This document shows positions 1 to 8,731 of a stretch of DNA of 64,000 nt, piece after piece; the first letter of the stretch is position 1, and each line of letters begins with the position of its first letter. A model generated the notes under the pieces. The model did no database searches, was not told the origin of the DNA, and worked only from the letters and a program-made list of their open reading frames with translations. The stretch covers positions 1 through 64,000 of the forward strand of contig NZ_JAPFBW010000023.1 of the NCBI RefSeq assembly GCF_026153205.1, given 5' to 3'. Both the position numbers and the translations under genes were made by a program. The DNA is from Aquabacterium sp. A7-Y (GTDB lineage: Bacteria; Pseudomonadota; Gammaproteobacteria; Burkholderiales; Burkholderiaceae_C).

Positions 1-297
1 TATCCCCTGTGTGCCTTGGCCGGCGAAGTGTGGGGAATCGACGTGGTCGCGCGGGCGACGCAGCGCTGTCAACTCGCCTTGCGCGACATGCTGGCCACCG
101 CCGCTGATCGTCGGTTCACGGATCTGGCCAACGTCAGCTTCGTCGTATCGACCGCTGTGGTGGGGCCGGTGGAGGCCTTGCTGGCAGCCCAAGCCCCGCC
201 AAGGCGGATCGCGGCCGTGCGCGCCCAACTCAAAACCATGGTGGCCGCTTACCTGCGTGAGGTCGCATCACTGCCGGCTGAGGAGCCTTCGGGCTAG
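1..297 (+). CDS. TetR-type regulator, C-terminal part (truncated by window edge)
   Basis: The reading frame is open from base 1 and ends at a TAG at 295-297, giving about 98 residues with no start inside the window. The helical, alanine-rich sequence (for example VVSTAVVGPVEALLAAQ) is what the ligand-binding and dimerisation end of a TetR-family repressor looks like. The DNA-binding half would lie to the left, so the family call rests on the C-terminal style only. Another all-helical regulator cannot be excluded. Confidence 0.5.
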   Translation, partial: YPLCALAGEVWGIDVVARATQRCQLALRDMLATAADRRFTDLANVSFVVSTAVVGPVEALLAAQAPPRRIAAVRAQLKTMVAAYLREVASLPAEEPSG

Positions 298-378
298 AAC
301 CTGTCTCAAAATTGCTGACGGGTTGAGGATGCATGATCCTGACCCGCCAGTGAGTCGATCCCACACTCGGAGACCAGC

Positions 379-1083
379 ATGGACTCACAAGGGCAGGACA
401 TCTCCATCCACCTCGGCGGGACAGACCGGCTCCCATCGTCCCTCCCGGTGGCAAACCGAAGCACAGCTCTCATGCCAGACGGCAGCAAAGCGCAGGCACT
501 GACTGTCAGCAAGACACCGCGTGCTGCCCTCAAGGGCCAGACAGCGTGCGTGCTTTGGCTCACAGGTCTGTCCGGTGCAGGAAAGTCGACGATCGCGAAC
601 ACGGTCGACCGCAAGCTCCATGTGGCGGGGAAGCACAGCTTTCTGCTTGACGGAGACCATGTTCGGCAAGGCCTCAACAAGGATCTCGGTTTCACTGAAC
701 GTGACCGTGCGGAGAATGTGCGACGGGCCGCGGAGGTAGCCAAGCTGATGGTCGACGCGGGGCTGATTGTCATCGCGGCCTTTATCTCTCCGATGCGCGC
801 CCAGCGCCAAGCCGCTCGTGCACTGTTCGAGTCGGGCGAGTTTCTTGAGATTCATGTCGATGCGCCTCTGGCTGTCCTCGAGCAACGCGATCCCAAGGGT
901 CTGTACAGGAAGGCAAGGATGGGGGCCATCCAGGACTTCACGGGCATCGACTCGCCGTACGAACCGCCCGGCTGTCCGGAACTCTACCTGGAGACAACCC
1001 GTGTCAGTGCCGAGGCAGCCGCTGACCAGATCATCGCCACCCTCCAGGATCGGGGTCTGTTGTCCCCACCGTCCTGGGAATAA
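379..1083 (+). CDS. cysC: Adenylylsulfate kinase (APS kinase)
   Basis: Phosphorylates adenosine-5'-phosphosulfate to PAPS with ATP in the cytoplasm, for sulfate assimilation or sulfotransferase supply. The P-loop GLSGAGKST is at residues 63-71, followed by the family motifs [28 protein letters not shown] and the substrate-lid region [11 protein letters not shown]. The 234-residue protein carries about 50 extra N-terminal residues compared with minimal APS kinases. A GGAG about eight bases before ATG 379 supports this start; ATG 472 is an alternative. No cysN/cysD lies beside it, so it is an orphan copy. The next gene is an FG-GAP protein 70 bases downstream on the same strand, with which it may be co-transcribed. 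Confidence 0.93.
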   Translation: MDSQGQDISIHLGGTDRLPSSLPVANRSTALMPDGSKAQALTVSKTPRAALKGQTACVLWLTGLSGAGKSTIANTVDRKLHVAGKHSFLLDGDHVRQGLNKDLGFTERDRAENVRRAAEVAKLMVDAGLIVIAAFISPMRAQRQAARALFESGEFLEIHVDAPLAVLEQRDPKGLYRKARMGAIQDFTGIDSPYEPPGCPELYLETTRVSAEAAADQIIATLQDRGLLSPPSWE

Positions 1084-1101
1084 CACGAATTGATGAACCC
1101 G

Positions 1102-1153
1102 CCGGTCGCGTCTGCAAGCAGGCGAGCCGAATGGATCTGGATGTGGGGCGGCA
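1102..1153 (+). repeat. Leader duplicated in front of both FG-GAP genes
   Basis: The 47 bases from 1102 to 1148 match the leader of the second FG-GAP gene (minus strand, 6999 back to 6953) at 40 of 47 positions by hand alignment, ending in a shared GGATCTGGATGTGGGG just before each start codon. The duplication therefore includes untranslated leader as well as coding sequence. The conservation may reflect recent copying or a shared translation signal. Confidence 0.75.
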
Positions 1154-2416
1154 ATGGCGCGTCGACTGATCATCTCCATGCTCGATCTCGTGGAGCGTCC
1201 CCTGGGGCGCCCCCGCTGGAACGATGCGGTGACCCGCTTGCACGGGTCCGAGCAAAAGCGACTTGAGGCCCTGCTGCTCGATCCGCACGCGGGATGGTCG
1301 GCGCAGCGCCTCGACCTGGGCTATCCCGGCGCGGCCGAGGCGACGGAGTACGGCGAGTTCATCACCGCCGGCGTCGGCGACATCGATGGCGACGGACGCT
1401 CGGAAATCGTGTTCGCCGTGACACCGACTGACCGGGTCTGCTACGTGATGGCCTACCGCCACGACGGCAGGTCCTGGCGGCCCGAACCGGTCTACCGCGA
1501 GTTCGAGGCGGTGGACTTCATCCGCAGCATGGCGCTCGGCGACCTCGACGGGGACGGTTGCGACGAGATCGTGATCGGCACCCGCCCCGATGGTGCCACC
1601 GTGCTTGTCGATCGCGGGCCCCCGGGCTACGTCGCCGAGCTCATCGACTCGAAGCAGCAAGGCGCGGGGATCTCGAACGTCCGCGAGGTCACCATCGGCG
1701 ACATAGGCAGGGGGCAGCCCGATGTCTTCACCGCCTCGGCGCGCAGCAACACGCGGCCGAAGTGGGACCGGACGCCCGACCTCAAATGGGAATCGGTGCC
1801 TGGGCACATCTTTCACCACCACCGGGTCAACGGCCGCTGGCAGCGCACCGTGATCGAGCAACACGGCGGCGTGACCCACACCCGTGTGCTGCGCGTCGGC
1901 GAGCTCGCCGGTGCCCAGCGCCTCGTTTCCTGCTCTGTCGGTGTGTACGACAGCGAGCACCAGCGCATCGATCCCCGTCCCGTGCTTCGCATGCACACGC
2001 TAGGCCCGGATGGAACCTTCACGAGCGAAACCGTCGACGTCCTCGAGAAGGCCATCATGTGCCGCAGCATGGCGATCGGCGATATCGACGGCGACGGGCT
2101 CAACGAGCTGGTGGTCGGCACGCGATCGCTAGCGTTCGGTGAGCACGGAACAAGCTTCCTCTACGTCTACAAGTACGACCCGGCCGATGCTGTGTGGACG
2201 CGGACCATCCTGGACACCAGCGAGCCCCTGGGATTTCGCTCCCTGATCCTCGCCGATTTCTTCCGCGACGGCCGGCTGGTGGTGATTGCGTCAGATGACG
2301 GCAAGGGCCTGCTCAAGGCGTACCGGTTCCTGGATGGCGCATGGCACGCCGAGGTCATCCTGTCGCGTCCGAACTTCATCTTCTGCACCGCGATGGGCGT
2401 GGTTGACTGCTCCTGA
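1154..2416 (+). CDS. FG-GAP/VCBS repeat protein, copy 1
   Basis: 420-residue protein built of beta-propeller-like repeats with calcium-loop motifs: GDIDGDG around 75-81, GDLDGDG around 129-135, a degenerate loop around 182, and GDIDGDG around 309-315. It has no signal peptide or membrane segment, although FG-GAP proteins are often extracytoplasmic. The start is set by a GGGG six bases upstream and by alignment with the second copy at 5707-6948, which also begins MARRLIISMLDLVERPLGRP. The two copies are in opposite orientation and even their leaders match. Function unknown; FG-GAP folds usually bind ligands or proteins. Confidence 0.85.
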   Translation: MARRLIISMLDLVERPLGRPRWNDAVTRLHGSEQKRLEALLLDPHAGWSAQRLDLGYPGAAEATEYGEFITAGVGDIDGDGRSEIVFAVTPTDRVCYVMAYRHDGRSWRPEPVYREFEAVDFIRSMALGDLDGDGCDEIVIGTRPDGATVLVDRGPPGYVAELIDSKQQGAGISNVREVTIGDIGRGQPDVFTASARSNTRPKWDRTPDLKWESVPGHIFHHHRVNGRWQRTVIEQHGGVTHTRVLRVGELAGAQRLVSCSVGVYDSEHQRIDPRPVLRMHTLGPDGTFTSETVDVLEKAIMCRSMAIGDIDGDGLNELVVGTRSLAFGEHGTSFLYVYKYDPADAVWTRTILDTSEPLGFRSLILADFFRDGRLVVIASDDGKGLLKAYRFLDGAWHAEVILSRPNFIFCTAMGVVDCS

Positions 2417-2507
2417 TCACCTGCACAGGGATCACCCGGACTCGCTCGCGATAGGTCGCGGACGAAAAGTTTCAATTCGGGCGAATCCTAGGGATCGGCA
2501 GCAAACA

Positions 2508-2522
2508 GGTCGCGACGCGACC
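2508..2522. promoter_or_regulatory. Palindromic operator candidate for the toxin-antitoxin pair
   Basis: GGTCGCGACGCGACC is a perfect 15-base palindrome centred on 2515. It directly precedes a plausible -10 (GATACT, 2525-2530) and lies about 140 bases upstream of the antitoxin ATG. Toxin-antitoxin operons are commonly autoregulated by the antitoxin at such a site, so this is a sensible operator by inference. The 247-base gap between the FG-GAP stop and the antitoxin holds no other gene I can support. Confidence 0.4.
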
Positions 2523-2663
2523 GTGATACTGTCTCCCAGAGGTACCGTCGCGCCTGGTGGTAAGCGACGGGTGTGCACGGCGTGCACATCGCAGGCGTCG
2601 GCATCCGGCGCGACAGGGAAGCCCGACGCTTCCGCATCCCACATTTCCTGGAAGACGACCGCC

Positions 2664-2948
2664 ATGGTATTGAAGACCGCATTCGCTGAAATCGTCGACG
2701 GCCGCGTGATCCTCCCCGCGGAGGCGCTGGCCGTGCTGCCTTCCGGCGCCCGCCTCTTCGTGCTCGTCGATTCCGAGAAGGCAACGGTGACCATCCATGC
2801 CCGGGATCCGATGAATCCGCCGAACCAGGAGTTCCTGCAATCCCTGGCCGAGCTCAACGAGGGACTCACGCTGGACGAGTACACAAAGCCCGTGCCTGAA
2901 AGCGAGTTGCACAGGCGCAAGCCGATCGATGGCGGAAGCAAGCAATGA
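2664..2948 (+). CDS. AbrB-like antitoxin of a PIN toxin pair
   Basis: 94-residue protein with an N-terminal stretch (AEIVDGRVILPAEALAVLPS) that reads like the swapped-hairpin strand of AbrB/VapB-type antitoxins, followed by an acidic, flexible C-terminal half suited to wrapping a toxin. It overlaps the PIN gene by four bases (ATGA at 2945-2948), typical of translationally coupled antitoxin-toxin pairs. The frame stays open far upstream into the FG-GAP gene, but ATG 2664 is where the family-like sequence begins. The ribosome site is weak (GGAAG about ten bases upstream). Confidence 0.7.
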   Translation: MVLKTAFAEIVDGRVILPAEALAVLPSGARLFVLVDSEKATVTIHARDPMNPPNQEFLQSLAELNEGLTLDEYTKPVPESELHRRKPIDGGSKQ

Positions 2949-3514
2949 GCAAGCCGCGCGCGGTCCTGGACGCGAACGTCCTGTATGGAAACTTCTGCCG
3001 CGACCTGCTGCTGTCCCTCTTCGCCGCCGGCATCTACGAAGCGAAGTGGACGGAGCAGATCACGCGGGAGTGGGTCGGGCACCTGCTGGAGAACCGCCCG
3101 AACGTCACGGAGGCGAAGATTGGACGCACGGTCGCCCTCATGAACCAGATCCAGCCAACGGCACTCGTCGAGCGCTACGAACAGTTCATCGGCCGGATCG
3201 ACATCCCGGACAAGGATGACCGGCACGTCGTGGCCGCCGCGATCGCCTGTGGTGCGCAGAAGATCCTGACCTGGAACCTCGGCGACTTCCCCAACCAGAT
3301 CCTGGCCGCATTCGGTGTCGTCGCCGAGTCGCCCGACAAGTTCGTGTCCGAACTGATCATCGACAACCCCATGGCCGTCGTCGGCGTCTTCAAGGGCGTT
3401 CGGGAACGCTTTAAAGCGCCACCCATGTCAGTCGACTACTTCTTCGAGTCGCTGAAGAAGAACCACCTCGATCTGACGGCCAAACAGCTGGCGCGCTACC
3501 ACGACCTGATGTAG
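2945..3514 (+). CDS. PIN-domain ribonuclease toxin
   Basis: 189-residue PIN protein, expected to be a metal-dependent endoribonuclease restrained by the protein encoded just upstream. Acidic residues fit the PIN site: D9 in LDANVLY, E42, D91/D92 in DKDDRHVVAAAI, and D114 in WNLGDFP. It is longer than VapC toxins (about 130-140) by a C-terminal helical extension (SVDYFFESLKKNHLDLT) and is closer to the longer PIN proteins annotated simply as PIN domain-containing. Overlap with the antitoxin gene supports joint expression. The target RNA is unknown. Confidence 0.82.
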   Translation: MSKPRAVLDANVLYGNFCRDLLLSLFAAGIYEAKWTEQITREWVGHLLENRPNVTEAKIGRTVALMNQIQPTALVERYEQFIGRIDIPDKDDRHVVAAAIACGAQKILTWNLGDFPNQILAAFGVVAESPDKFVSELIIDNPMAVVGVFKGVRERFKAPPMSVDYFFESLKKNHLDLTAKQLARYHDLM

Positions 3515-3664
3515 AACAAGTCGGTTGGCGAAGCATCGCGAACCGATGCATGGAGCGCCGAGAGCGAGCAGCGGTCGTATCCACGAATGGGTGGTCCCCG
3601 CGCACGATACTCGTGGCTCGGGGCGCTGCACCGGCCCATCGCGCGAGCGAGGGCGGAGAGGAGG

Positions 3665-4300
3665 TCAAGCAACGAAGGGCACCCAGCGGTACCGCACCTT
3701 CTGCATGTACGTGACGTAATCCGTGTCCTTCTTCAGGAACGCTTCCTCGATCAGGCTCTTGACCATGAAGAGCACGATGAGTGTCGAGGTCATCAGCAAG
3801 TTCACGACGGAAAACATCTGAAGATTGAGACTCAGATACGTGAGGAACACCGTCGTGTAGATCGGATGCCGGATGTAGGCGTAGGGGCCGGTCGTCACCA
3901 GGTTGCGTTGCGCCGGCACGATGCTGATGTTGCGACCGAGTGTCAGCCGGCTGGTGACGCCGAGCAGCAAGGCGGCGCCGGCGACGGCGTTCGAGATCCA
4001 CAACGAAACGAGCGGGACCCCCGGCTGCGCGAAGAATGCCGGACCGAACGTGCCATAGGTCGGGACGAACGCGAGCAGCCAGAACCGCAGGTCGGTCGTG
4101 GTCCGACGGGGAGGCCGCCGGGTCACCATTCCCGCGATAAACAGAAACGTATTGATCTGCGCGACCAGGACAGGAAACGCGAACTCCACGTACCGGAACC
4201 GCCAGTAGAACAGATAGGCCCAGGGAACGACGGCGATGATCGCCACGATCCGGTCCAAGGGAAAGATATCCCGGAACGTGGTCCCGTCAGGAGGAGTCAT
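3665..4300 (-). CDS. ICMT/PEMT-type integral membrane methyltransferase
   Basis: 211-residue multi-pass membrane protein with about five hydrophobic segments. The C-terminal signature LVTTGPYAYIRHPIY followed by EEAFL and YMQKVRYRWVPF is the S-adenosylmethionine-binding end of isoprenylcysteine carboxyl / phospholipid methyltransferases. In bacteria these enzymes methylate varied lipidic or small substrates; the substrate here is unknown. It is the last gene of a minus-strand run after the beta-propeller and FG-GAP genes, 79 bases behind the former. Confidence 0.85.
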   Translation of the reverse strand: MTPPDGTTFRDIFPLDRIVAIIAVVPWAYLFYWRFRYVEFAFPVLVAQINTFLFIAGMVTRRPPRRTTTDLRFWLLAFVPTYGTFGPAFFAQPGVPLVSLWISNAVAGAALLLGVTSRLTLGRNISIVPAQRNLVTTGPYAYIRHPIYTTVFLTYLSLNLQMFSVVNLLMTSTLIVLFMVKSLIEEAFLKKDTDYVTYMQKVRYRWVPFVA

Positions 4301-4379
4301 AGAAAATCACCTCCACCCAGTGGTCGTGATGCCTTGCGTGCGTGAGCGATCGTATAGACGATAGTCCTTGATCGCACGA

Positions 4380-5672
4380 TCAGATTTCTATTTTTCCCCC
4401 CGTGGTTCGCCCATCGGAATCCAGGATGTAGGTCGTATTCTCGGATCCCTCCGGAGAGAAATGGCAGATCCGTTTTCCTCCCTGGACGTCGACGGTGGCG
4501 TCGACGCGCCCGAAGGTCTTGCTCACCAGGTCTTTCATGGCCGGCGAGCAGTGGTTGAGGGCGATATCATGGACCGACCATTCGCGCGGAAACGTGACGC
4601 CACGATATCGTCGCGCGTTGACGTCGATGAGCCAAAGCGTGCTGCGGTGAATGTCGACGCAAGCGAACAGCGCGTCGTCCAGCTCGGAGACGCTCTGCAG
4701 GAACTCGGTGAGCAACGCCGAGCGCACCGCTCCCGGCGCCTCTCGAAGGGAAATGCGCCGCACGACCTGAAATCCATCATCAAGTAGCAGCAGCTCGCCG
4801 CGACGCGTATCGGCGACGTAGTATCCGCCTTCGCTGCGCGAATGCAACTTGTGCGGGTTGATGAGACCCGACGCAATGGTGCTTGCTTCGCCGGTCGCCT
4901 TGTCCACGCGGATCGCGCCGCCCTGCTGGAACAGGGTCACAAGGAGGTTCTCATCGCGATCGTAGAAAGCACCGTTGATGTGGACCGGACAGAACCGGGT
5001 CGGAATCCCGAGCTCGTGCTGCGAGGGATCGTCCACGAGGACGACTTTGTGGCCCTGCGCGGCCAGCTCTTCGCCCCTCTGACGAGACCGGACGAAATAC
5101 TCGCCCAGTCGGGACTGATCGAGGCCGTGGTCCCAGGCAAACCACTCCCAGCAGGTCTTCCCGGTGGAGACGTCGAACTCGAAGACCGCATCGAAGCCGG
5201 AAGACGATACCAGCAGCCGACGCCCATCTGCCGAGAACTGGACACTATGGGCCTGGCGTAGCCAGGGGTGCTGGAAGGACCGCTTCACGCCGCTGTCCAT
5301 GTCGACGATCTCGACGCAATTGCCGCCGCAAAGCGAGATCAGCTTGTCAAAGATGTCGATGCAATACGGTTCGAGCGAGGAGAAGCTCCACTCGGCGTCA
5401 CCGAGGTCCCAAGCGAGGCGGTCGTGCGCCAGGGAATAAGCCACCACCAAGCCGTAGTAGAAGGGGCGCACCTTTTCCCTTCCATGGATCTCGGGATGCT
5501 GCCTGGCTCGTTGGGCCTCCTGGCGGCAGTTCTTGTCGACCTGAAAGCAATTCTTGACCGTGGCGATGATCCGCAGATCCCGGCCCAGGTGGAGATCATG
5601 CCGAAAGCTGGCGAGTTCCTCGACGGTCGATTCGCCATTGGGATTGGAGCTGAGGTGAAGTGACCTGTACAT
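4380..5672 (-). CDS. Beta-propeller protein of unknown function
   Basis: 430 residues of repeated WD/NHL/quinoprotein-like strands, e.g. QAHSVQFSADGRRLLVSSSG, DAVFEFDVSTGKTCWEW and GLINPHKLHSRSEGGYYVADTRRG, indicating a six- or seven-bladed propeller. No signal peptide is visible. The paired motifs recall arylsulfotransferase-like propellers, which is noteworthy because a PAPS-producing APS kinase lies 3.3 kb away, but no diagnostic catalytic residue is recognisable. It sits 34 bases after the FG-GAP copy 2 gene and 79 bases before the methyltransferase, so the three probably form an operon. Confidence 0.75.
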   Translation of the reverse strand: MYRSLHLSSNPNGESTVEELASFRHDLHLGRDLRIIATVKNCFQVDKNCRQEAQRARQHPEIHGREKVRPFYYGLVVAYSLAHDRLAWDLGDAEWSFSSLEPYCIDIFDKLISLCGGNCVEIVDMDSGVKRSFQHPWLRQAHSVQFSADGRRLLVSSSGFDAVFEFDVSTGKTCWEWFAWDHGLDQSRLGEYFVRSRQRGEELAAQGHKVVLVDDPSQHELGIPTRFCPVHINGAFYDRDENLLVTLFQQGGAIRVDKATGEASTIASGLINPHKLHSRSEGGYYVADTRRGELLLLDDGFQVVRRISLREAPGAVRSALLTEFLQSVSELDDALFACVDIHRSTLWLIDVNARRYRGVTFPREWSVHDIALNHCSPAMKDLVSKTFGRVDATVDVQGGKRICHFSPEGSENTTYILDSDGRTTGGKIEI

Positions 5673-5706
5673 GTCATGCCCTTTCCCTGTGAACTTGTTG
5701 TCGTGA

Positions 5707-6948
5707 TCAAGAGCAGTGGATCATGCCCATCGCGTTGACGAAGATGAAGTTCGGACGCGACAGGATGACCTCGGCCTGCCATGCGCCATCCAGGAACCGG
5801 TAGGCCTTGATCAGGCCCTTGCCGTCATCCGATGCGATCACCGCCAGCCGGCCGCCGTCGTCGAGATCGGCCACGGTCACGCAATGGAAGCCGAGGGGCT
5901 CGCTCGTATCGAGCGTCTGCCGCGTCCACGCCCCGGCGGCTGCGTCGTGCTTGAAGACGTAGAGGAAGGTTTTCCCGTGGTCACCGAGGCCGATCGACCT
6001 CGTGCCGAGCACCAGCTCGTTGACCCCGTCGCCGTCGATGTCGGCGATGGCCAGGCTGCGAGACTTGATCGCCTCCTCGAGGACAGCGATGGTCTCGCGC
6101 TTTATGGTTCCATCGGCATCGAGCGTGTGCATCTGGAGCACGGGCTCGGGATCGATGCAGTGATGCTCGATGTCGTACACGCCGACCGCACACGACACCA
6201 CCTGCTCGACGCCGTGGACCTTGCCGACCCGCAGCATGCGCGTGTGCGTCTGCCCGCCGTGATCCTCGATCACCGACCGCTCCCAGCGCCCGCCGGTCTT
6301 GCGATAGCGGAAGATGAATCCGGGCACACGGTCCCATTTCACCGGCTCGTTGGCGCGAGCCGAGGCGGCGAAGACATCGGGCTGACCGGTATGGCCGATG
6401 TCGCCGATGGCGACCTCACGGATGTTCGAGTTGTTCGCGCCCTGCTGCTGCGTGTCGATGAGCTCGGCGGTGTAGCCCGAGGGCCCGCGATCGAAGAGCA
6501 CGATGGCGCCATCGGGTCGGGTGCCGATCACGATCTCGTCGCAACCGTCCCGATCGAGGTCGCCAAGCGCGACGCTGCGGATGAAGTCCACCGATCTGAT
6601 GTCGCGGTAGATGGGTTCGGCCTGCCAGGTCCCGCGGTCGTAGCGGTAAGCCAGCAGGTAGGACGGTGCACCGGTCGGCGTCACGCCGAACACGATCTCC
6701 GGGCGGCCGTCGCCGTCGATGTCACCCATCTCCGAAACGACAAACTCGCCACAGTCGATCGCCTCGGCGGCGCCGGGATAGCGCAGGTCGAGGCGCTCCG
6801 CCGACCATCCGGCCTGCGGATCGAGCAGCAGGGCCTCAAGTCGCTTTTGCTCTGGCCGCCTCGAGCGGGTGACCGCTTCGCTCCAGCCGGGTCGCCCCAG
6901 GGGACGCTCCACAAGATCGAGCATGGAGATGATCAGTCGACGTGCCAT
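5707..6948 (-). CDS. FG-GAP/VCBS repeat protein, copy 2
   Basis: 413-residue paralogue of the protein at 1154-2416, alike along its full length, with the same GDIDGDG and GDLDRDG loops and the same ending (ASDDGKGLIKAYRF...). The frame is open further upstream, but the start at 6948 matches copy 1 exactly and follows the duplicated leader. It opens the three-gene minus-strand operon with the propeller and methyltransferase genes. The copies have diverged enough that both are probably under selection, since neither shows stops or frameshifts. Confidence 0.85.
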   Translation of the reverse strand: MARRLIISMLDLVERPLGRPGWSEAVTRSRRPEQKRLEALLLDPQAGWSAERLDLRYPGAAEAIDCGEFVVSEMGDIDGDGRPEIVFGVTPTGAPSYLLAYRYDRGTWQAEPIYRDIRSVDFIRSVALGDLDRDGCDEIVIGTRPDGAIVLFDRGPSGYTAELIDTQQQGANNSNIREVAIGDIGHTGQPDVFAASARANEPVKWDRVPGFIFRYRKTGGRWERSVIEDHGGQTHTRMLRVGKVHGVEQVVSCAVGVYDIEHHCIDPEPVLQMHTLDADGTIKRETIAVLEEAIKSRSLAIADIDGDGVNELVLGTRSIGLGDHGKTFLYVFKHDAAAGAWTRQTLDTSEPLGFHCVTVADLDDGGRLAVIASDDGKGLIKAYRFLDGAWQAEVILSRPNFIFVNAMGMIHCS

Positions 6949-7569
6949 GGTTCCCCACATCCAGATCCGTCCGGTGCGGCTGTTTGGAGACGCGACCGGA
7001 CAAGTGACCAGGCTATAAAAATCCCGGTGGATAGCTATCCGAGGTTTACCTTGAGGCGAGGTGCGATGGACTGCCACGCCAACTGCTCCTGCGCCACGAG
7101 TGGGACAAGCCTTATGGCTTTCCGGCACGGATTCAAGGTGAAATGCCGACCCGCTTACAGCTGACTCTCCTCGTTGCAAAGCTCGGCGCAGGCCTTGGAC
7201 CCGATATGGCAACGGATCGTCGCCTAACCCTGGCGTCACTCCCTAGCCTGGCGTGTCGAGAGAGAAAGCACCGGTCTCGCGAATGTGGGATTCGTAGACA
7301 TGCATTCACTTCTGCCGATGGACGCTGCAGGGGCCGGCCTCGCTGCCGTGAACCTTGAAATTGAAGGTCACCATTTCGAGCTCACGGGTTTAGACAGAGG
7401 GCGTTTCCCGCGCCGCCACACCCGCCACGATAGGTGCTGCCTGACGCGGCCGACGGCAACGACGGTGGCCGGACAAGGGAAGCGGCATCCCGGTTGCTCA
7501 CACCCCTGGATGGAACGTCCCCTTCCGGACGCGGCAGCCGTTGCGCAAGCGAAACACGAGGTAGTAACC
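6949..7569. promoter_or_regulatory. Divergent intergenic region between FG-GAP copy 2 and the ParM-like gene
   Basis: 620 bases without a supportable gene. On the left it holds the duplicated leader (6953-6999) and an AT-rich stretch near 7013-7022 that could be part of the minus-strand promoter. The plus-strand frame of the ParM gene is open through much of it from 7285, but that stretch has no family resemblance. In ParM systems a centromere often lies just upstream of the actin gene; I see only a short repeated CCTGGCGT near 7230-7260, not a clear iteron array. Confidence 0.4.
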
Positions 7570-8700
7570 ATGGCCCCATCCCACTCTTCCAGACTGCGGG
7601 AAGTCCCGCGCGACCACAAAGGCAGTGCGGCGGCGCCCGTCGTACGCGCCATCGATGTCGGCTTCGGGCTGGTGAAGTTCAGTCTCCCAGCGGAGGGAGG
7701 CACCACCTTCTCGTCCTTTCCAGCCATGGCGATTCCGGCCGACGTCAGCGCGGTTCGCAGTCTCAGTACCCGTCGGCGTGACACGTTCGACATCCCTGCC
7801 CTGGGCGCGCAGTACGAGGTCGGCCGGGATGTCGGCCTGGCACAAGCCGGAGGCAGCTTCGGCCGGGACGTGACCGACGAGTTCTACAAGGGCGCGATCT
7901 ACGAGGCGCTCACCAAGGGCGCGCTGCGCTACATGGCCGAGGCCGGCGACACGGCGGTCGACCTGCTGGTGCTCGGTTTGCCGGTCAACCAGTACAACGA
8001 TGCCAAGCGCCGCGACTACCTTCGTGACACCTACCAACGAGCCGTCGAGATCGGCGACGACAAAACCCTTGAAGTACGCAAGGTCATTGTGCAGGCCCAG
8101 CCGATGGGCGGCTACGCCGCGCTGGAGGAGCACCTCGACGAGCTGAACCAGGTGATCGAAGCCACCGGCGGCGCGCTGCAGCCGTTGGCATCGGTCGACG
8201 AGCTGGACGAACTCTCCGTCCTGGTGGTCGATCCGGGCGAACACACACTGGACTGGCTGCTAATCCAACAGGGCAGCATCAACCCGAGAGCCAGCGGCGC
8301 GGCGTCCGATGCCGGCCGTCACCGCGTCATCCGCGCGGTGCAGGACTCGCTGGCGGCCGACATCGGCCGCCCGCTCGGCCCGGCCGTGGTGCCCCGCATC
8401 AACGAAGCGCTGCGGCTGAAGCAGCCCGTCAAGCTCAGCGGCGTGGCCCACGACCTCGGCAAGTACGAGCCGCAGATCATGAGCGTCGTCGAGGATTCCC
8501 TGAATCGGATGATCGACGGCTTGCGGGACGCGCACGAGATCATCGACCTCATCGTGCTGGTGGGCGGACACCCCGACCGCTACCGCGATGTGCTGAGCCG
8601 GCGCTTCCCTGCCATTCCGGTCTTTGTGATGCCCCAGTCGATGGCCGCCAACGTCCGAGGCTTTCAGATGATCGGCGAGGCGATGGCGGAGCACAGTTGA
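7570..8700 (+). CDS. ParM/StbA-like actin ATPase
   Basis: 376-residue actin-fold protein. The three nucleotide-binding signatures are present: RAIDVGFGLVKFS (phosphate 1), VLVVDPGEHTLDWLLI (phosphate 2) and LIVLVGGHPDRYRDV (adenosine). Such proteins form filaments that push plasmids apart; the closest remembered relatives are ParM/StbA and the actin of PRTRC elements. The start at 7570 is chosen for an AGG eight bases upstream and because homology begins there. The ParR/StbB-like gene follows after 31 bases. No replication or other PRTRC genes are in the window, so the pair may be a relic or domesticated. Confidence 0.85.
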   Translation: MAPSHSSRLREVPRDHKGSAAAPVVRAIDVGFGLVKFSLPAEGGTTFSSFPAMAIPADVSAVRSLSTRRRDTFDIPALGAQYEVGRDVGLAQAGGSFGRDVTDEFYKGAIYEALTKGALRYMAEAGDTAVDLLVLGLPVNQYNDAKRRDYLRDTYQRAVEIGDDKTLEVRKVIVQAQPMGGYAALEEHLDELNQVIEATGGALQPLASVDELDELSVLVVDPGEHTLDWLLIQQGSINPRASGAASDAGRHRVIRAVQDSLAADIGRPLGPAVVPRINEALRLKQPVKLSGVAHDLGKYEPQIMSVVEDSLNRMIDGLRDAHEIIDLIVLVGGHPDRYRDVLSRRFPAIPVFVMPQSMAANVRGFQMIGEAMAEHS

Positions 8701-8731
8701 TGCAGGCCGCCCGGACCGGCTGGAGCAGGTG

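Noticed and set aside
5716-7164. Long plus-strand open frame (482 codons) opposite the FG-GAP copy 2 gene
   Set aside because: It is the antisense shadow of a well-supported gene; its product is low-complexity and matches nothing, as expected for GC-rich DNA.
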